Assembly (NCBI GenBank): GCA_031291575.1 | Contig: JARLIT010000338.1 | Span: 1-64,000, forward strand | Direction: 5' to 3' | Source: Ancalomicrobiaceae bacterium | GTDB lineage: Bacteria; Pseudomonadota; Alphaproteobacteria; Rhizobiales; Ancalomicrobiaceae | Length of the DNA stretch: 64,000 nt | Part shown: positions 21,064 to 29,037 of the stretch, one piece after another | Position numbering within the stretch: the first letter of the stretch is position 1 | How the letters are laid out: each line of letters starts with the position of its first letter | The notes under the pieces: generated by a model | The model's database searches: none | What the model saw: the letters and a program-made list of their open reading frames with translations, nothing else | What the model was told of the DNA's origin: nothing | Program-made: the position numbers and the translations under genes

Positions 21064-22531
21064 AAATGAACCCGTACTGACCTTGGTACCTGCCGGGCGG
21101 GTCCCGGTCCGTCGAGCGGTAAACCTTGTTCAATCGGCCCAGGAAGTTGGCGGCGGCATCGGAAGCCGGCGCCAAGTTCTGGTCGGGCCGCACCAGCTTG
21201 CCGGGGGCGACGGGAACGACCAGCACAGGCTGTACGAAGACCGCCAGCTCTGTCTGCGAGCGCTGGAAATCGCGGCTTCTGAACAGCGTTCCGAGGATCG
21301 GCAGGTTCATCAGCCCGGGCGTACCGGCGATCGCTTGGCGCGTGTCGTCCGAGATGAGGCCGGCCATCACCATGGTCGAACCGGACGACATCTCGACCGT
21401 CGAGGAAGCACGTCGCACGCGCAGCGATGTGATCGACAGTTTGCTCGACGTAGACGTGCTCGAGCCAACGGTGATTGCTCCCTCCGACGACGGTTCGGAG
21501 ACTTCGGTCGACACCTTCAGGCTGATCCGGCCGTCGGACAGCACCACGGGAATGAAGCCGAGGCCGACGCCATATTTCTTGAAGGCGACAGTGACGACGT
21601 TGTTCTCGGAGGCGACCGGGATCGGATACTCGCCGCCGACCAGGAAGGTCGCTTCTTCGCCGGAGATCGCCGTCAGCGTTGGCTCCGACAGGACCTTCAA
21701 CAGTCCGTCCTGTTCGAGCGCGGTGACCGTTGCGGAGACGGAATTGGTTGAGTTGCCGAAGCCGATCGCCGTCGAGGATCCGGCCACCGGGGTGCCATTG
21801 ACCGGATAGGCGCTGGTGGAGGACAGCACGGTGGAGAACAGGCCAGCCGAGACCGCCGCGCTCAGGTCGATACCAAGGCTCTTGACGGCGGTGCGCTGCA
21901 CCTCGGCGATCACCACGCGCAGCATGACCTGATCCTTGCCGCGAATCTTCAGCGCGTTGATGACCTGGACGCCGGACGACGAGGTGCTGGCGGTGGTCGA
22001 ACCGGTCGTTCCCGACGAACCGTCGCCGAGGAACTTGGAGGCCATGTCGAAGGCCTGCTGGGCCTCGGTCGGCGAGCCGACGGAGCCGGTCAGCACCAGC
22101 GTGCCGGCGACGGCCTCGACGCGGATCTGTGCCTGCGGGATCAGGCGGCTGAGCAGGGCTTCGAGCGTCGCGGTGTCCGGCTGGATCTGCAGCTCGATAT
22201 TGGCGATCTGGTGGTTGTTGGCGCCATAGACGTAGATGTTGGTGACGCCGTACTTGTTGCCGATGATGTAGAGCCGGCGGTTGGTCCTGACCACGGCATC
22301 GGCGATCGCCGGATTGGCAACCAGGATGTCGCGGATATCGCTGTCGAAATCGATGATGGTCGACTTCGACATCGGCAGATTGATGCGGCGCGTCGAGGCG
22401 GCCGTCGTGACGGTCGGTTTGAAGGACTGATTGACCTGCGGATCCTGCGGCTGATCACCCGCCAAGGCCGGCACCGTCGCGGCGATGAGCGCCGCGAAGA
22501 GAATGGTCCTGGAAACAAGTCTGGCGAACAT
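21056..22531 (-). CDS. cpaC: Tad pilus secretin CpaC/RcpA
   Basis: A 491-residue outer-membrane secretin through which the Flp pilus leaves the cell. It begins with a signal peptide (MFARLVSRTILFAALIAATVPALA), then a Pil_N domain (INLPMSKSTIIDFDSDIRDILVANPAIAD), a BON-like segment and the secretin domain (about 240-440) with LKVLSEPTLTAISGEEATFLVGGEYPIP. A conserved Val-Pro-Ile-Leu-type end is replaced by NLPILGTLFRSRDFQRSQTELAVFVQP, as in other CpaC proteins. It is followed directly by cpaD. Confidence 0.95.
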   Translation of the reverse strand: MFARLVSRTILFAALIAATVPALAGDQPQDPQVNQSFKPTVTTAASTRRINLPMSKSTIIDFDSDIRDILVANPAIADAVVRTNRRLYIIGNKYGVTNIYVYGANNHQIANIELQIQPDTATLEALLSRLIPQAQIRVEAVAGTLVLTGSVGSPTEAQQAFDMASKFLGDGSSGTTGSTTASTSSSGVQVINALKIRGKDQVMLRVVIAEVQRTAVKSLGIDLSAAVSAGLFSTVLSSTSAYPVNGTPVAGSSTAIGFGNSTNSVSATVTALEQDGLLKVLSEPTLTAISGEEATFLVGGEYPIPVASENNVVTVAFKKYGVGLGFIPVVLSDGRISLKVSTEVSEPSSEGAITVGSSTSTSSKLSITSLRVRRASSTVEMSSGSTMVMAGLISDDTRQAIAGTPGLMNLPILGTLFRSRDFQRSQTELAVFVQPVLVVPVAPGKLVRPDQNLAPASDAAANFLGRLNKVYRSTDRDPPGRYQGQYGFIYE

Positions 22532-22630
22532 CGCGGTACCCTCGTGACTTTCGTTCCGCGCCCGGCTGAACCTGTCCGGGCAGTGCCAAGTCCAATTCCG
22601 TCGTCTGCGGCGCGGGTCGGCGCCGAACGT

Positions 22631-23443
22631 TCAATGCGGCGTGATCCGGGTCGAGACGCCGTAGCGCACGACCGTCACCGCGCCGCCCTGATCCCGCGTC
22701 TCGGGCTCCGTGTCCGGGATGACAGCATCGCGCAACGGCCTGAGCACCAGCGACAGCGTGCCCAACTGCTGCGCTTGCGCGATCATTTCGGACTGTTTGG
22801 GGCTCACTTCCAACGTTGCCGTGTTCTTCGCCACCACGGACGCTTCGCCCTTGTTCTCGGAAATCTGCTGGTCGATGGCGAGAACCTTGATGTTGGTCAG
22901 GAGTGTCTCGGACACGAAGGGATCGCCCTGCGGCGCGCCGCCGATGGTCTTCGGCGCCGCGCGCGTCAGGATCACGTCGACGTGATCGCTTGGCAGGATG
23001 AAGCCGCCGGCCGTGCCCACGGCGCGCACCTCGATGGCGATGGCCCGCATGCCCGGCGTCAGGATGACCGACATGAAGCCGCGCTCGGCCTTCATCAGCC
23101 GCGCCTCGCGCACCGGTTCGCCATTCAGGAACGAAGCACGGGCGACCGAGCCGGCCAGTTCGTCGATGGCGGTCGGCCGGGCGGCCTTGGTGATATAGGC
23201 ATCGGTCTGGCTGCCCTCCGGCCACGGCTCCCAGGCGATATCGTCCTTGGAAACGGTGGTTCCGACAGCGACGTCGCGGCGCGTCACCAGCACCTCGACG
23301 GCATTCTGCTTCTGCTGATCGGCCGCCGGCGCCTGCACCTGGATCTCGACCGGCGGACGCGACGCCATGCGATAGGCGAGCATGGCGGCCAGGCCGCCAG
23401 AGGCGACCGCTATCCCAATCACCAGACCGCGCGCAAGCTTCAT
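22631..23443 (-). CDS. cpaB: Flp pilus assembly protein CpaB/RcpC
   Basis: A 270-residue protein with one N-terminal membrane helix (LARGLVIGIAVASGGLAAML) and an SAF-like domain (VLVTRRDVAVGTTVSKDDIAWEPWPEG) followed by the RcpC domain (GMRAIAIEV-GFILPSDHVDVILT). It is thought to link the secretin to the periplasm. The chosen ATG at 23443 avoids 17 non-conserved upstream residues. The octamer TTAACCAT lies on the coding strand at 23529-23522, 79 bases upstream of the start. Confidence 0.92.
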   Translation of the reverse strand: MKLARGLVIGIAVASGGLAAMLAYRMASRPPVEIQVQAPAADQQKQNAVEVLVTRRDVAVGTTVSKDDIAWEPWPEGSQTDAYITKAARPTAIDELAGSVARASFLNGEPVREARLMKAERGFMSVILTPGMRAIAIEVRAVGTAGGFILPSDHVDVILTRAAPKTIGGAPQGDPFVSETLLTNIKVLAIDQQISENKGEASVVAKNTATLEVSPKQSEMIAQAQQLGTLSLVLRPLRDAVIPDTEPETRDQGGAVTVVRYGVSTRITPH

Positions 23444-23611
23444 CGAACCGACCTCAACATACCCAGCCGGACCAAAGGGCCAGTCCTGCTGCATTGAGTG
23501 TCGACCAGAAATGGTTCAGGTATGGTTAACGAGCCGTTGTGAAGTACCGTAAATGAATGGTTGAAGATTATCGGCCATTACGATCAGCTGGTTACGCGGA
23601 AAGCACGCGGA

Positions 23612-24106
23612 TCAGCCGGCAAGCTTCATCCAGACGGTCGCCGGGAACACCTGCAGCGCCGCGACGGTCAGCGCGATGCCGTAGGGCACGTGGCGGTGTT
23701 GATTGAACCGGTTGAGGAAGCCAACCTGCAGGATGGGCAGTGGTTCGATGAGCTTCGACAGGCTCAGCGCCGCCAATGTCAGCAGTCCCCCGTAGAGCGA
23801 GAACAGCACCGCGTATTCCAGGAGGTGGTCCCACCCCAGCCACAGCGCCACCACGGCGGCGAATTTCACGTCGCCACCGCCGACCCAACCGGCGGCAAAG
23901 CAGCCGAAACCAACAGCCAGCACCAGTCCGCCGCCGGCGAGCGACCAGCCGAACGCCGCCAGGGTCATGCCGGAGAACGGCGCAAGCAGCAGAAAGCCGA
24001 CGAGAAGCGCCAGCGACAGCCGGTTCGAAATCGTCATCGTCAGGAAATCGGTCGCCGCCGCGTAGGCGACGAGGGCCGGGAAAACGACGATGAAGACGTA
24101 GTGCAT
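23612..24106 (-). CDS. cpaA: Prepilin peptidase CpaA (A24 family)
   Basis: A 164-residue membrane aspartic protease that cleaves the leader of Flp and TadE-type prepilins. Six membrane segments fill the protein. The two catalytic Asp contexts are present: ATDFLTMTISN near residue 18 and the GGGDVKFA motif near residue 68. The chosen ATG at 24106 starts MHYVFIVVFPALVAYA; the 108 additional upstream codons are low in hydrophobicity and rejected. It lies between cpaB and flp1, as in Caulobacter. Confidence 0.93.
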   Translation of the reverse strand: MHYVFIVVFPALVAYAAATDFLTMTISNRLSLALLVGFLLLAPFSGMTLAAFGWSLAGGGLVLAVGFGCFAAGWVGGGDVKFAAVVALWLGWDHLLEYAVLFSLYGGLLTLAALSLSKLIEPLPILQVGFLNRFNQHRHVPYGIALTVAALQVFPATVWMKLAG

Positions 24107-24594
24107 GGTGCCGTCACTCCCGCAGGGTGCTTGCCGATCCAACGCATGCGCTGGCGTCGAGTGCGCCGCGACGCCGAACCCGCACGCGCCGCCCGAGTTA
24201 ACACGCAAAGCTCTAAAGCGGCGGTAAAGGGCCGTCCGCGCAGGCGCCCCGGCGCAGGCCCGCCCCGTACGCTCTCGGCGCTGGCCCCTCGCGATCGGCT
24301 GCGGAGTCCGATCAACCTGTGCGCGGCGGGGTCGACGGCTTGCGCCCACGAAAAATAGCGGGCCGGACGGGGGTCGCGGCCCGCAGATGGCACAATCCCC
24401 CGGTTCAGTTCCGGCAGGTTTCGTCGTCAAATGGCCGGGGCGGCAACGACATCGAGCGTCCGTCGCCGTCGACCATGGGATACTCTACCCGACCGAGCGA
24501 GGTCCGGACTGGATGGCGTCGCGGATCCCTGCCAGTCAGATCGGACCGTTCGGCCTGAACCGCTGCCGACAGCAGCGTCAGGCCGGCGCCGACG
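24107..24594 (-). promoter_or_regulatory. Region between flp1 and cpaA
   Basis: This 488-base gap has no recognisable gene. GTTAAC lies at 24197-24202, 91 bases upstream of the cpaA start. No intrinsic terminator for flp1 is obvious, but readthrough attenuation between an abundant pilin transcript and the assembly operon is common in such loci. Confidence 0.35.
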
Positions 24595-24762
24595 TCAGGA
24601 GGTCTTGACCTGGCCCTTGATATAGTTGAACGAGCTCGACAGCTGACTGCCGAGCGCGCTGGCCCCGGCGATGATCGCGATGGCGATCAGCGAGGCAATG
24701 AGGCCGTATTCGATCGCCGTGGCACCGGATTCGTCCTTCACAAAGCGGGAAATAAGCGTCAT
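24595..24762 (-). CDS. flp1: Flp-type type IVb pilin 1
   Basis: A 55-residue prepilin, the structural subunit of the Tad pilus. After a short basic leader ending KDESG, the processing site G-ATAIEYG (Gly at -1, Glu at +5, Tyr at +6) is followed by a long hydrophobic helix (LIASLIAIAIIAGASALG) and a short polar tail ending GQVKTS. AAAGGAG precedes the ATG at 24762. From KDES onward it is identical to Flp2 at protein level. It is too short for common ORF cut-offs but clear. Confidence 0.95.
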   Translation of the reverse strand: MTLISRFVKDESGATAIEYGLIASLIAIAIIAGASALGSQLSSSFNYIKGQVKTS

Positions 24763-25345
24763 CTGCTGCTCCTTTGCTCAGAATGCGGATCATAACAACC
24801 CATTGTGGGCGGTCGCTATCGGATCCCTGGACTTTCAGACCGAGCCGTTGCTACCGCCCCCGTCTTGTCCTCAATTTATACTCGTCACTTGTTTTTACCC
24901 GTTTAATAGAGAGAGTTAATATCCGCTTTTACATCGAGTTTTACGGAAACATTCAGTTCGTAGTCTGTTTACCATCCCAATCCCGCCCCGTTAACGCGCC
25001 CGCGCCGGCCGCGGATTCGCACTGAAACCTTTTGAATACATGTGGATGGTTCAGCATCTGCTGGTGGGTAGCGACGGGTGCCTCCGGCACCACCGACTGC
25101 CGGAGCCGGACAGCGCAACAAAAGCGACGCCGAACGGATGCCGATCCGGCTATCGCATCCAGTGCGCTTGCACGGCACGCAAGACGCACGGGCCGAGAGC
25201 GTCTCCGCTCCCGGCCCGTGCCATTTCGACGATGCTGGTTGTCAGGGGCTGCACGGCGGCGCTGCCTGCCGTGTTCGGCCCGACCGCGATGCGAGACGTC
25301 CGGGCGCCACCGGGTGGGCGGCGCGGCTCCGGTGCCGTCGACCGC
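24763..25345 (-). promoter_or_regulatory. AT-rich leader of flp1
   Basis: This 583-base gap separates flp2 from flp1. The part at 24770-24990 is markedly AT-rich against the genome. It includes a 20-base element TTAATAGA-N4-GTTAATAT at 24903-24922 that is shared with the flp2 leader, and GTTAAC at 24990-24995. The rest (25000-25345) is GC-rich without a convincing gene. Confidence 0.5.
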
Positions 25346-25513
25346 TTACGAGGTCTTGACCTGACCCTTGATGTAGTTGAACGAGCTCGACAGCTGGCTG
25401 CCGAGCGCCGAGGCGCCGGCGATGATCGCAATGGCGATCAGCGAAGCAATCAGGCCGTATTCGATGGCGGTGGCGCCGGACTCGTCTTTGATGAAGGCGG
25501 TGAAAGTGGTCAT
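25346..25513 (-). CDS. flp2: Flp-type type IVb pilin 2
   Basis: A 55-residue prepilin. Leader MTTFTAFIKDESG, processing site G-ATAIEYG, hydrophobic helix and tail FNYIKGQVKTS. Residues 9-55 match Flp1 exactly at the protein level, though the DNA differs at many third positions, so the copies are not a very recent duplication or are held by selection. It has its own AT-rich upstream region. Confidence 0.95.
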   Translation of the reverse strand: MTTFTAFIKDESGATAIEYGLIASLIAIAIIAGASALGSQLSSSFNYIKGQVKTS

Positions 25514-25941
25514 TGTATCGTCCTATCCTCTAGCTGGCGTTCGCGACTTTGCGCGGTATTCGATTTTTTCGTTCTCTTCGGCACTCGACCGGCAATTGTC
25601 CCGACACATCATCCGACTGTCAGTGCGTCGATCGCTTCCGTCGATGCAGGCGGTCTGCGGTCCCTGCCACTGCCGCCGTTCTGTTCACGTCAATCAGACT
25701 AGCGGGTGACCGCTTCGTCATGAGGCTATTTTTATAATAGAACCTCTTGTCCGGCTCTTAATAGAAGCGGTTAATATAACATTTTTAAGTAGAATTTTAA
25801 CGAGAGTTCGGATTAACTCTCTGTTTACTGAATGCCCGACGCTATGTATAATTACGATGTCTCGCAGCAGGTACGCGTGTGCGCCGCGCCGAAGCAACCA
25901 ACCTCGGCACGGGCCCGCGCGATGATGCTACCCTGCTGCGA
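25514..25941 (-). promoter_or_regulatory. AT-rich leader of flp2
   Basis: This 428-base gap between flp3 and flp2 is AT-rich at 25720-25860. It contains TTAATAGA-N4-GTTAATAT at 25758-25777, the same element as in the flp1 leader, and further TTAA-containing words (25780-25830). A TATAAT-like word (minus strand, near 25735) may be a promoter -10 box. No gene is seen. Confidence 0.5.
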
Positions 25942-26109
25942 TCAGGAGCTTTTCACCTGACCGGAGATGTAGTTGAACGAGCTCGACAGCTGGCTGCCGA
26001 GCGCCGAGGCGCCGGCAATGATCGCGATGGCGATCAGACTGGCGATCAGCCCATACTCGATGGCCGTGGCGGCCGACTCGTCCTTCACTAACTCTCGCAA
26101 TTTCCGCAT
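25942..26109 (-). CDS. flp3: Flp-type type IVb pilin 3, variant processing site
   Basis: A 55-residue prepilin paralogue. The leader is MRKLRELVKDESA and the mature part starts ATAIEYGLIASLIAIAIIAG. The residue before the cleavage point is Ala instead of the Gly found in Flp1 and Flp2, read as GCC-GCC in the codons S-A-A-T. The tail is FNYISGQVKSS rather than IKGQVKTS. AGGAG lies upstream of the ATG at 26109. An in-frame extension of 105 codons to 26424 lacks a ribosome-binding site and pilin-like features and is rejected. Confidence 0.9.
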   Translation of the reverse strand: MRKLRELVKDESAATAIEYGLIASLIAIAIIAGASALGSQLSSSFNYISGQVKSS

Positions 26110-26762
26110 TCCGGTCTCCTGTCCGACTGAGGATTCGATACCGCGCTCCTGCTGGCGCCGATGACGTGCTCGACCCCGAGGACCGTACCTGAGTTGCGAG
26201 CCAATCGACCTGATCTGGCGTTGCGCGGGCCACCCGATGCGACGCCTCGACGCCTGCAACAGCAATATGAGCACGCTGGTTGCTAACAACCCTTCATCAT
26301 TGATGAATAACAATTCGTTTATGACGACGAAACGACGGTATGTCCGCGTCTTCTGCGCGATCTCCATTACTTGTTCCTGCTTCACACCTTCATTAATAGT
26401 AGGTTCAATTGCATTTTGAGACATGACAGTTGAATAACAGCTAAATTATTGTGGTCTATACGTTGGTCTAACCGGGACTCAGGACTTCATGATCGGAACC
26501 TAATTTGGCAATTTGTCTAGATCCGAGCGTGTGGCTACTGATGGCCGACAGTACAACCCGTGCTTGATCTCGCGCGAACGATGGATACAACCGAAGGTCC
26601 GCGCAGAAGGCCAAGCCCAACGGGCGTTAGCACTTCATTCACCAAGCCGAGCGACAAATGGCGGCAGACTTCGCTCCAGCGCCGCAGACGACGGATCGCC
26701 GGCGACGGATGATCCGGAGGCCGCGTCGTCCAGGTTCTTGCCGTCCGAAAGGGATGAGTAGT
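26110..26762. promoter_or_regulatory. AT-rich divergent region between flp3 and the Pil_N gene
   Basis: This 653-base gap is the longest in the window and holds the divergent promoters of the leftward flp genes and the rightward Pil_N gene. It is AT-rich at 26270-26520. TTAATAG at 26393-26399 resembles part of the element seen in the other two flp leaders. No convincing gene is present on either strand. Confidence 0.45.
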
Positions 26763-27224
26763 ATGCGCCTAGTTCTGATCGCTGCCGCGACACTCGCCGC
26801 GTTGACGGGCGCCGTCCTGCCCGCTTGCGCCAAGGATCCGATCACCGTCGTCATCGACCGCGCCAAGGTCATGCGCCTGCCCGCCCCGGCCGGCACTGTG
26901 ATCATCGGCAACCCCGGCATTGCCGACGCCAATGTGCACGACCGTGTCACGCTGGTCCTGACCGGCAAGGCCGTCGGCCTCACCAACCTGGTCGTCCTCG
27001 ACGCCAAGGGCAATCCGATTGCCGACGAGGTGCTGTCGGTTTCGAAAAGCCAGGAGGGTCTGGTCACCGTACAGAAGGCGGCTTCGCGCTACAGCTACTA
27101 TTGCACGCCGGCGTGCAATCCGGCCGTCGAGGTCGGCGATGCACCCGATCACTACAGCCAGGCCACGTCGCAGATCCAGACCCGCAACACCTTCGCCCAG
27201 CAAACTGGCGCGACGCAGCCGTAA
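26763..27224 (+). CDS. Free-standing pilus/secretin N-terminal (Pil_N) domain protein
   Basis: A 153-residue exported protein. A signal peptide (MRLVLIAAATLAALTGAVLPACA) is followed by a single Pil_N domain of the type found at the N-terminus of T2SS/Tad secretins: DPITVVIDRAKVMRLPAPAGTVIIGNPGIADANV, comparable with INLPMSKSTIIDFDSDIRDILVANPAIADAVV in CpaC of this locus. The secretin barrel is missing. Two Cys flank YYCTPACNP near 118-124. The ATG at 26763 is chosen because AAAGGG lies nine bases upstream; ATG 26754 is possible. It probably assists secretin assembly or docking. Confidence 0.8.
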   Translation: MRLVLIAAATLAALTGAVLPACAKDPITVVIDRAKVMRLPAPAGTVIIGNPGIADANVHDRVTLVLTGKAVGLTNLVVLDAKGNPIADEVLSVSKSQEGLVTVQKAASRYSYYCTPACNPAVEVGDAPDHYSQATSQIQTRNTFAQQTGATQP

Positions 27225-27587
27225 CGCGACCTTTGACCGGAACGCTGCCGCTCGACCGCTCGGGCCAGTCGGCGGCGGGGACCGAACGGACCACGCCGGC
27301 ACGATGGAAATCGCATTGCCGGAGCCCGCGGTCGATATCGACATTTAACCCAAAGTCATCGCAACGGCGTTAACACCGGCTTCATCCATGCTTCGGTTTT
27401 CGAGGCAGACCCACACGTTTCTTCAATCTCTCTGGGGCATAGTCGCACTTGGCCGCCATGCGTCCGACTGCCCGCCGCCCGAGGTGACGGATTTCCCTCA
27501 AGGCTGGACCGGCCGGCGCGACAGCGGCAGGAGCGCGCGACAAGCGCGCTCGAGACGATCGCGTTTCAGCCGAGGTTGCCCCTGAAG
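27225..27587 (+). promoter_or_regulatory. Promoter region of the tadE-type genes
   Basis: This 363-base gap carries TTAACC at 27344-27349 and GTTAAC at 27368-27373, the same half-site pair seen before tadD, at about 215-245 bases before the start. No gene or terminator is evident. Confidence 0.4.
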
Positions 27588-28163
27588 ATGTCGCCGAGCA
27601 CCCGACCGATCTCTGCGCTCAAGCGTTTCGCCGCCCGATGGTTCGGTAGAGCCCGCCAGCTCCGCCGCGACGAGCGGGGCGTCGCCGCCATCGAATTCGG
27701 CATGATCGGCGTGCCGTTCTTCGCAATCATCTTTGCCATCGTGCAGACGACGCTGGTCTTCCTCGCGGATCAGTTGCTTGAGACCGCAGTGAACGACGCC
27801 TCGCGCCAGATCCGTACCGGCCAGGCCTACAGTAACGGCACCAACCAAGCCGCATTCAAAACAAATGTTTGCGGCAAACTGATGTTGCAATACCTGATCG
27901 ACTGCAACAGTCTCTACATCAACGTCACCACCGTTTCGAACTTCTCTTCCATCAGTCTGACGCCGCCGACCATAGACCCCAAGACCGGCAAGCTGCCGAC
28001 GACCACGACCTACAACATCGGTGGCTCGTCCGACATCGTCGTGGTCAGCGTCTATTACCTGTTCCCGACGCTGTTTTCGAACTTCGGTCTCTCCATGGCC
28101 GACCAGTCCAACGGCACGCGCCTGCTCGGTGCCGTCGCCGCCTTCCGCAACGAACCGTTCTGA
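27588..28163 (+). CDS. tadE: TadE-family minor pseudopilin
   Basis: A 191-residue TadE/TadG-like protein. A basic leader ends RRDERG and is followed by the type IVb processing site G-VAAIEFGMIGVPFFAIIFAIVQTTLVF (Gly -1, Glu +5). The rest is a periplasmic domain with two Cys (VCGKL, IDCNSL). Pseudopilins of this type are processed by CpaA and are needed for pilus assembly. The ATG at 27588 is preferred over a TTG four codons earlier. A second TadE-type gene follows after 21 bases. Confidence 0.85.
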   Translation: MSPSTRPISALKRFAARWFGRARQLRRDERGVAAIEFGMIGVPFFAIIFAIVQTTLVFLADQLLETAVNDASRQIRTGQAYSNGTNQAAFKTNVCGKLMLQYLIDCNSLYINVTTVSNFSSISLTPPTIDPKTGKLPTTTTYNIGGSSDIVVVSVYYLFPTLFSNFGLSMADQSNGTRLLGAVAAFRNEPF

Positions 28164-28184
28164 TAGGGATCGAGGGAGGCCACC

Positions 28185-28799
28185 ATGCGCACATCGACCT
28201 CTGAGTTCCAGCCCCGAACGCCGTCCGGGCGCGGCCTCCTCGCCCGGTTTCGCCGCAACCAACGCGGCGTATCGGCGGTGGAATTCGCGCTCTTGCTGCC
28301 GTTGATGCTGACGATCTACATCGGGGGAGCGGAGCTCGGCCAAGCGATCTCGATTTACCGCAAGGTCGGACAAACCGCCTTCTCGCTCGCCGATCTGGTG
28401 TCGCAGGTGTCCAACTTGACCACGAGCGACATGAACAATGTCCTGGCTGCTGCAACGGCGGTGATGTCGCCCTATCCGACCTCCGGCACGACGATGATCG
28501 TTTCCTCACTGTGCTATTCCTCCGCCGGCAAGCTCACGGTGGACTGGAGCGTCGCCAACAGCGGCTTGGCCTGGACGGCCGGCGCAGCACCGCCGTCCAC
28601 GGTCAGCGTGCCGAACAACATCCTGGTCAAGGGGACGAATACGATCGTCGCCTACGTCACCTACACCTACGATACGGGCTTCGCCCCGTTCCTGAAGGAC
28701 GCCACCGGTAGCACGCTCATCAATCTGTCGGACGTCGCCTACCTGAGGCCGCGGATGTCGTCCTTCATCTCCTACAACAGCGTCACCAACTGCTCGTAG
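28185..28799 (+). CDS. TadE/TadF-family minor pseudopilin
   Basis: A 204-residue paralogue of the preceding gene. Leader ending RRNQRG, processing site G-VSAVEFALLLPLMLTIYIGGAEL, then a periplasmic region with SLCYSSAGKL and a C-terminal NCS. A classical TadG with a von Willebrand domain is absent, so this locus uses two TadE-type proteins. The ribosome-binding site GGGAGG lies seven bases upstream of the ATG. A good terminator follows 78 bases downstream. Confidence 0.83.
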   Translation: MRTSTSEFQPRTPSGRGLLARFRRNQRGVSAVEFALLLPLMLTIYIGGAELGQAISIYRKVGQTAFSLADLVSQVSNLTTSDMNNVLAAATAVMSPYPTSGTTMIVSSLCYSSAGKLTVDWSVANSGLAWTAGAAPPSTVSVPNNILVKGTNTIVAYVTYTYDTGFAPFLKDATGSTLINLSDVAYLRPRMSSFISYNSVTNCS

Positions 28800-28877
28800 G
28801 GACGTTATCGCTCGCAGATGCGCTCGTCCGCGGGCGCATTGCTTGGAGCGCCAGCGGGTGAATTGGAATCAGGTTGG

Positions 28878-28907
28878 TGCTCCATCTCTTTGATGGAGCA
28901 TCTGTTT
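28878..28907 (+). terminator. Intrinsic terminator of the tadE-type operon
   Basis: Perfect 9-bp arms TGCTCCATC (28878-28886) and GATGGAGCA (28892-28900) enclose a 5-base loop and are followed by TCTGTTTGTC. It stands between the pseudopilin pair and mbfA. Confidence 0.75.
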
Positions 28908-29005
28908 GTCCCGGAGCCGGTTGCCACTTCCGGGTCCGATGCCCAACCGCATGGCTTCTGCGAAGGGCCGTTCCCTTGCGCCCGTAACCACGAGCGGGCA
29001 TAGTC

Positions 29006-29026
29006 AGATTTGAAAACTTCCAATCT
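29006..29026 (+). promoter_or_regulatory. Irr/ICE-box-like palindrome before mbfA
   Basis: An imperfect 21-base palindrome with arms AGATT and AATCT and inner GAA/TTC, symmetric at 16 of 21 positions. It resembles the iron control element bound by Irr in rhizobia (recalled consensus TTTRGAA-N3-TTCYAAA). It lies 11 bases before the mbfA ATG, over the ribosome-binding region, a place where Irr binding would repress. Confidence 0.5.
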
Positions 29027-29037
29027 GGCTGGGCATT

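Noticed and set aside
25942-26424. A 160-residue version of Flp3 with a 105-residue N-terminal extension
   Set aside because: No ribosome-binding site at 26424, the extension shows no pilin or signal features, and all three Flp proteins are exactly 55 residues from the inner ATG.
26110-26762. Insertion-sequence remnant suggested by the AT-rich stretch
   Set aside because: No terminal inverted repeats, target duplication or transposase fragment could be seen; AT-rich leaders also precede flp1 and flp2.
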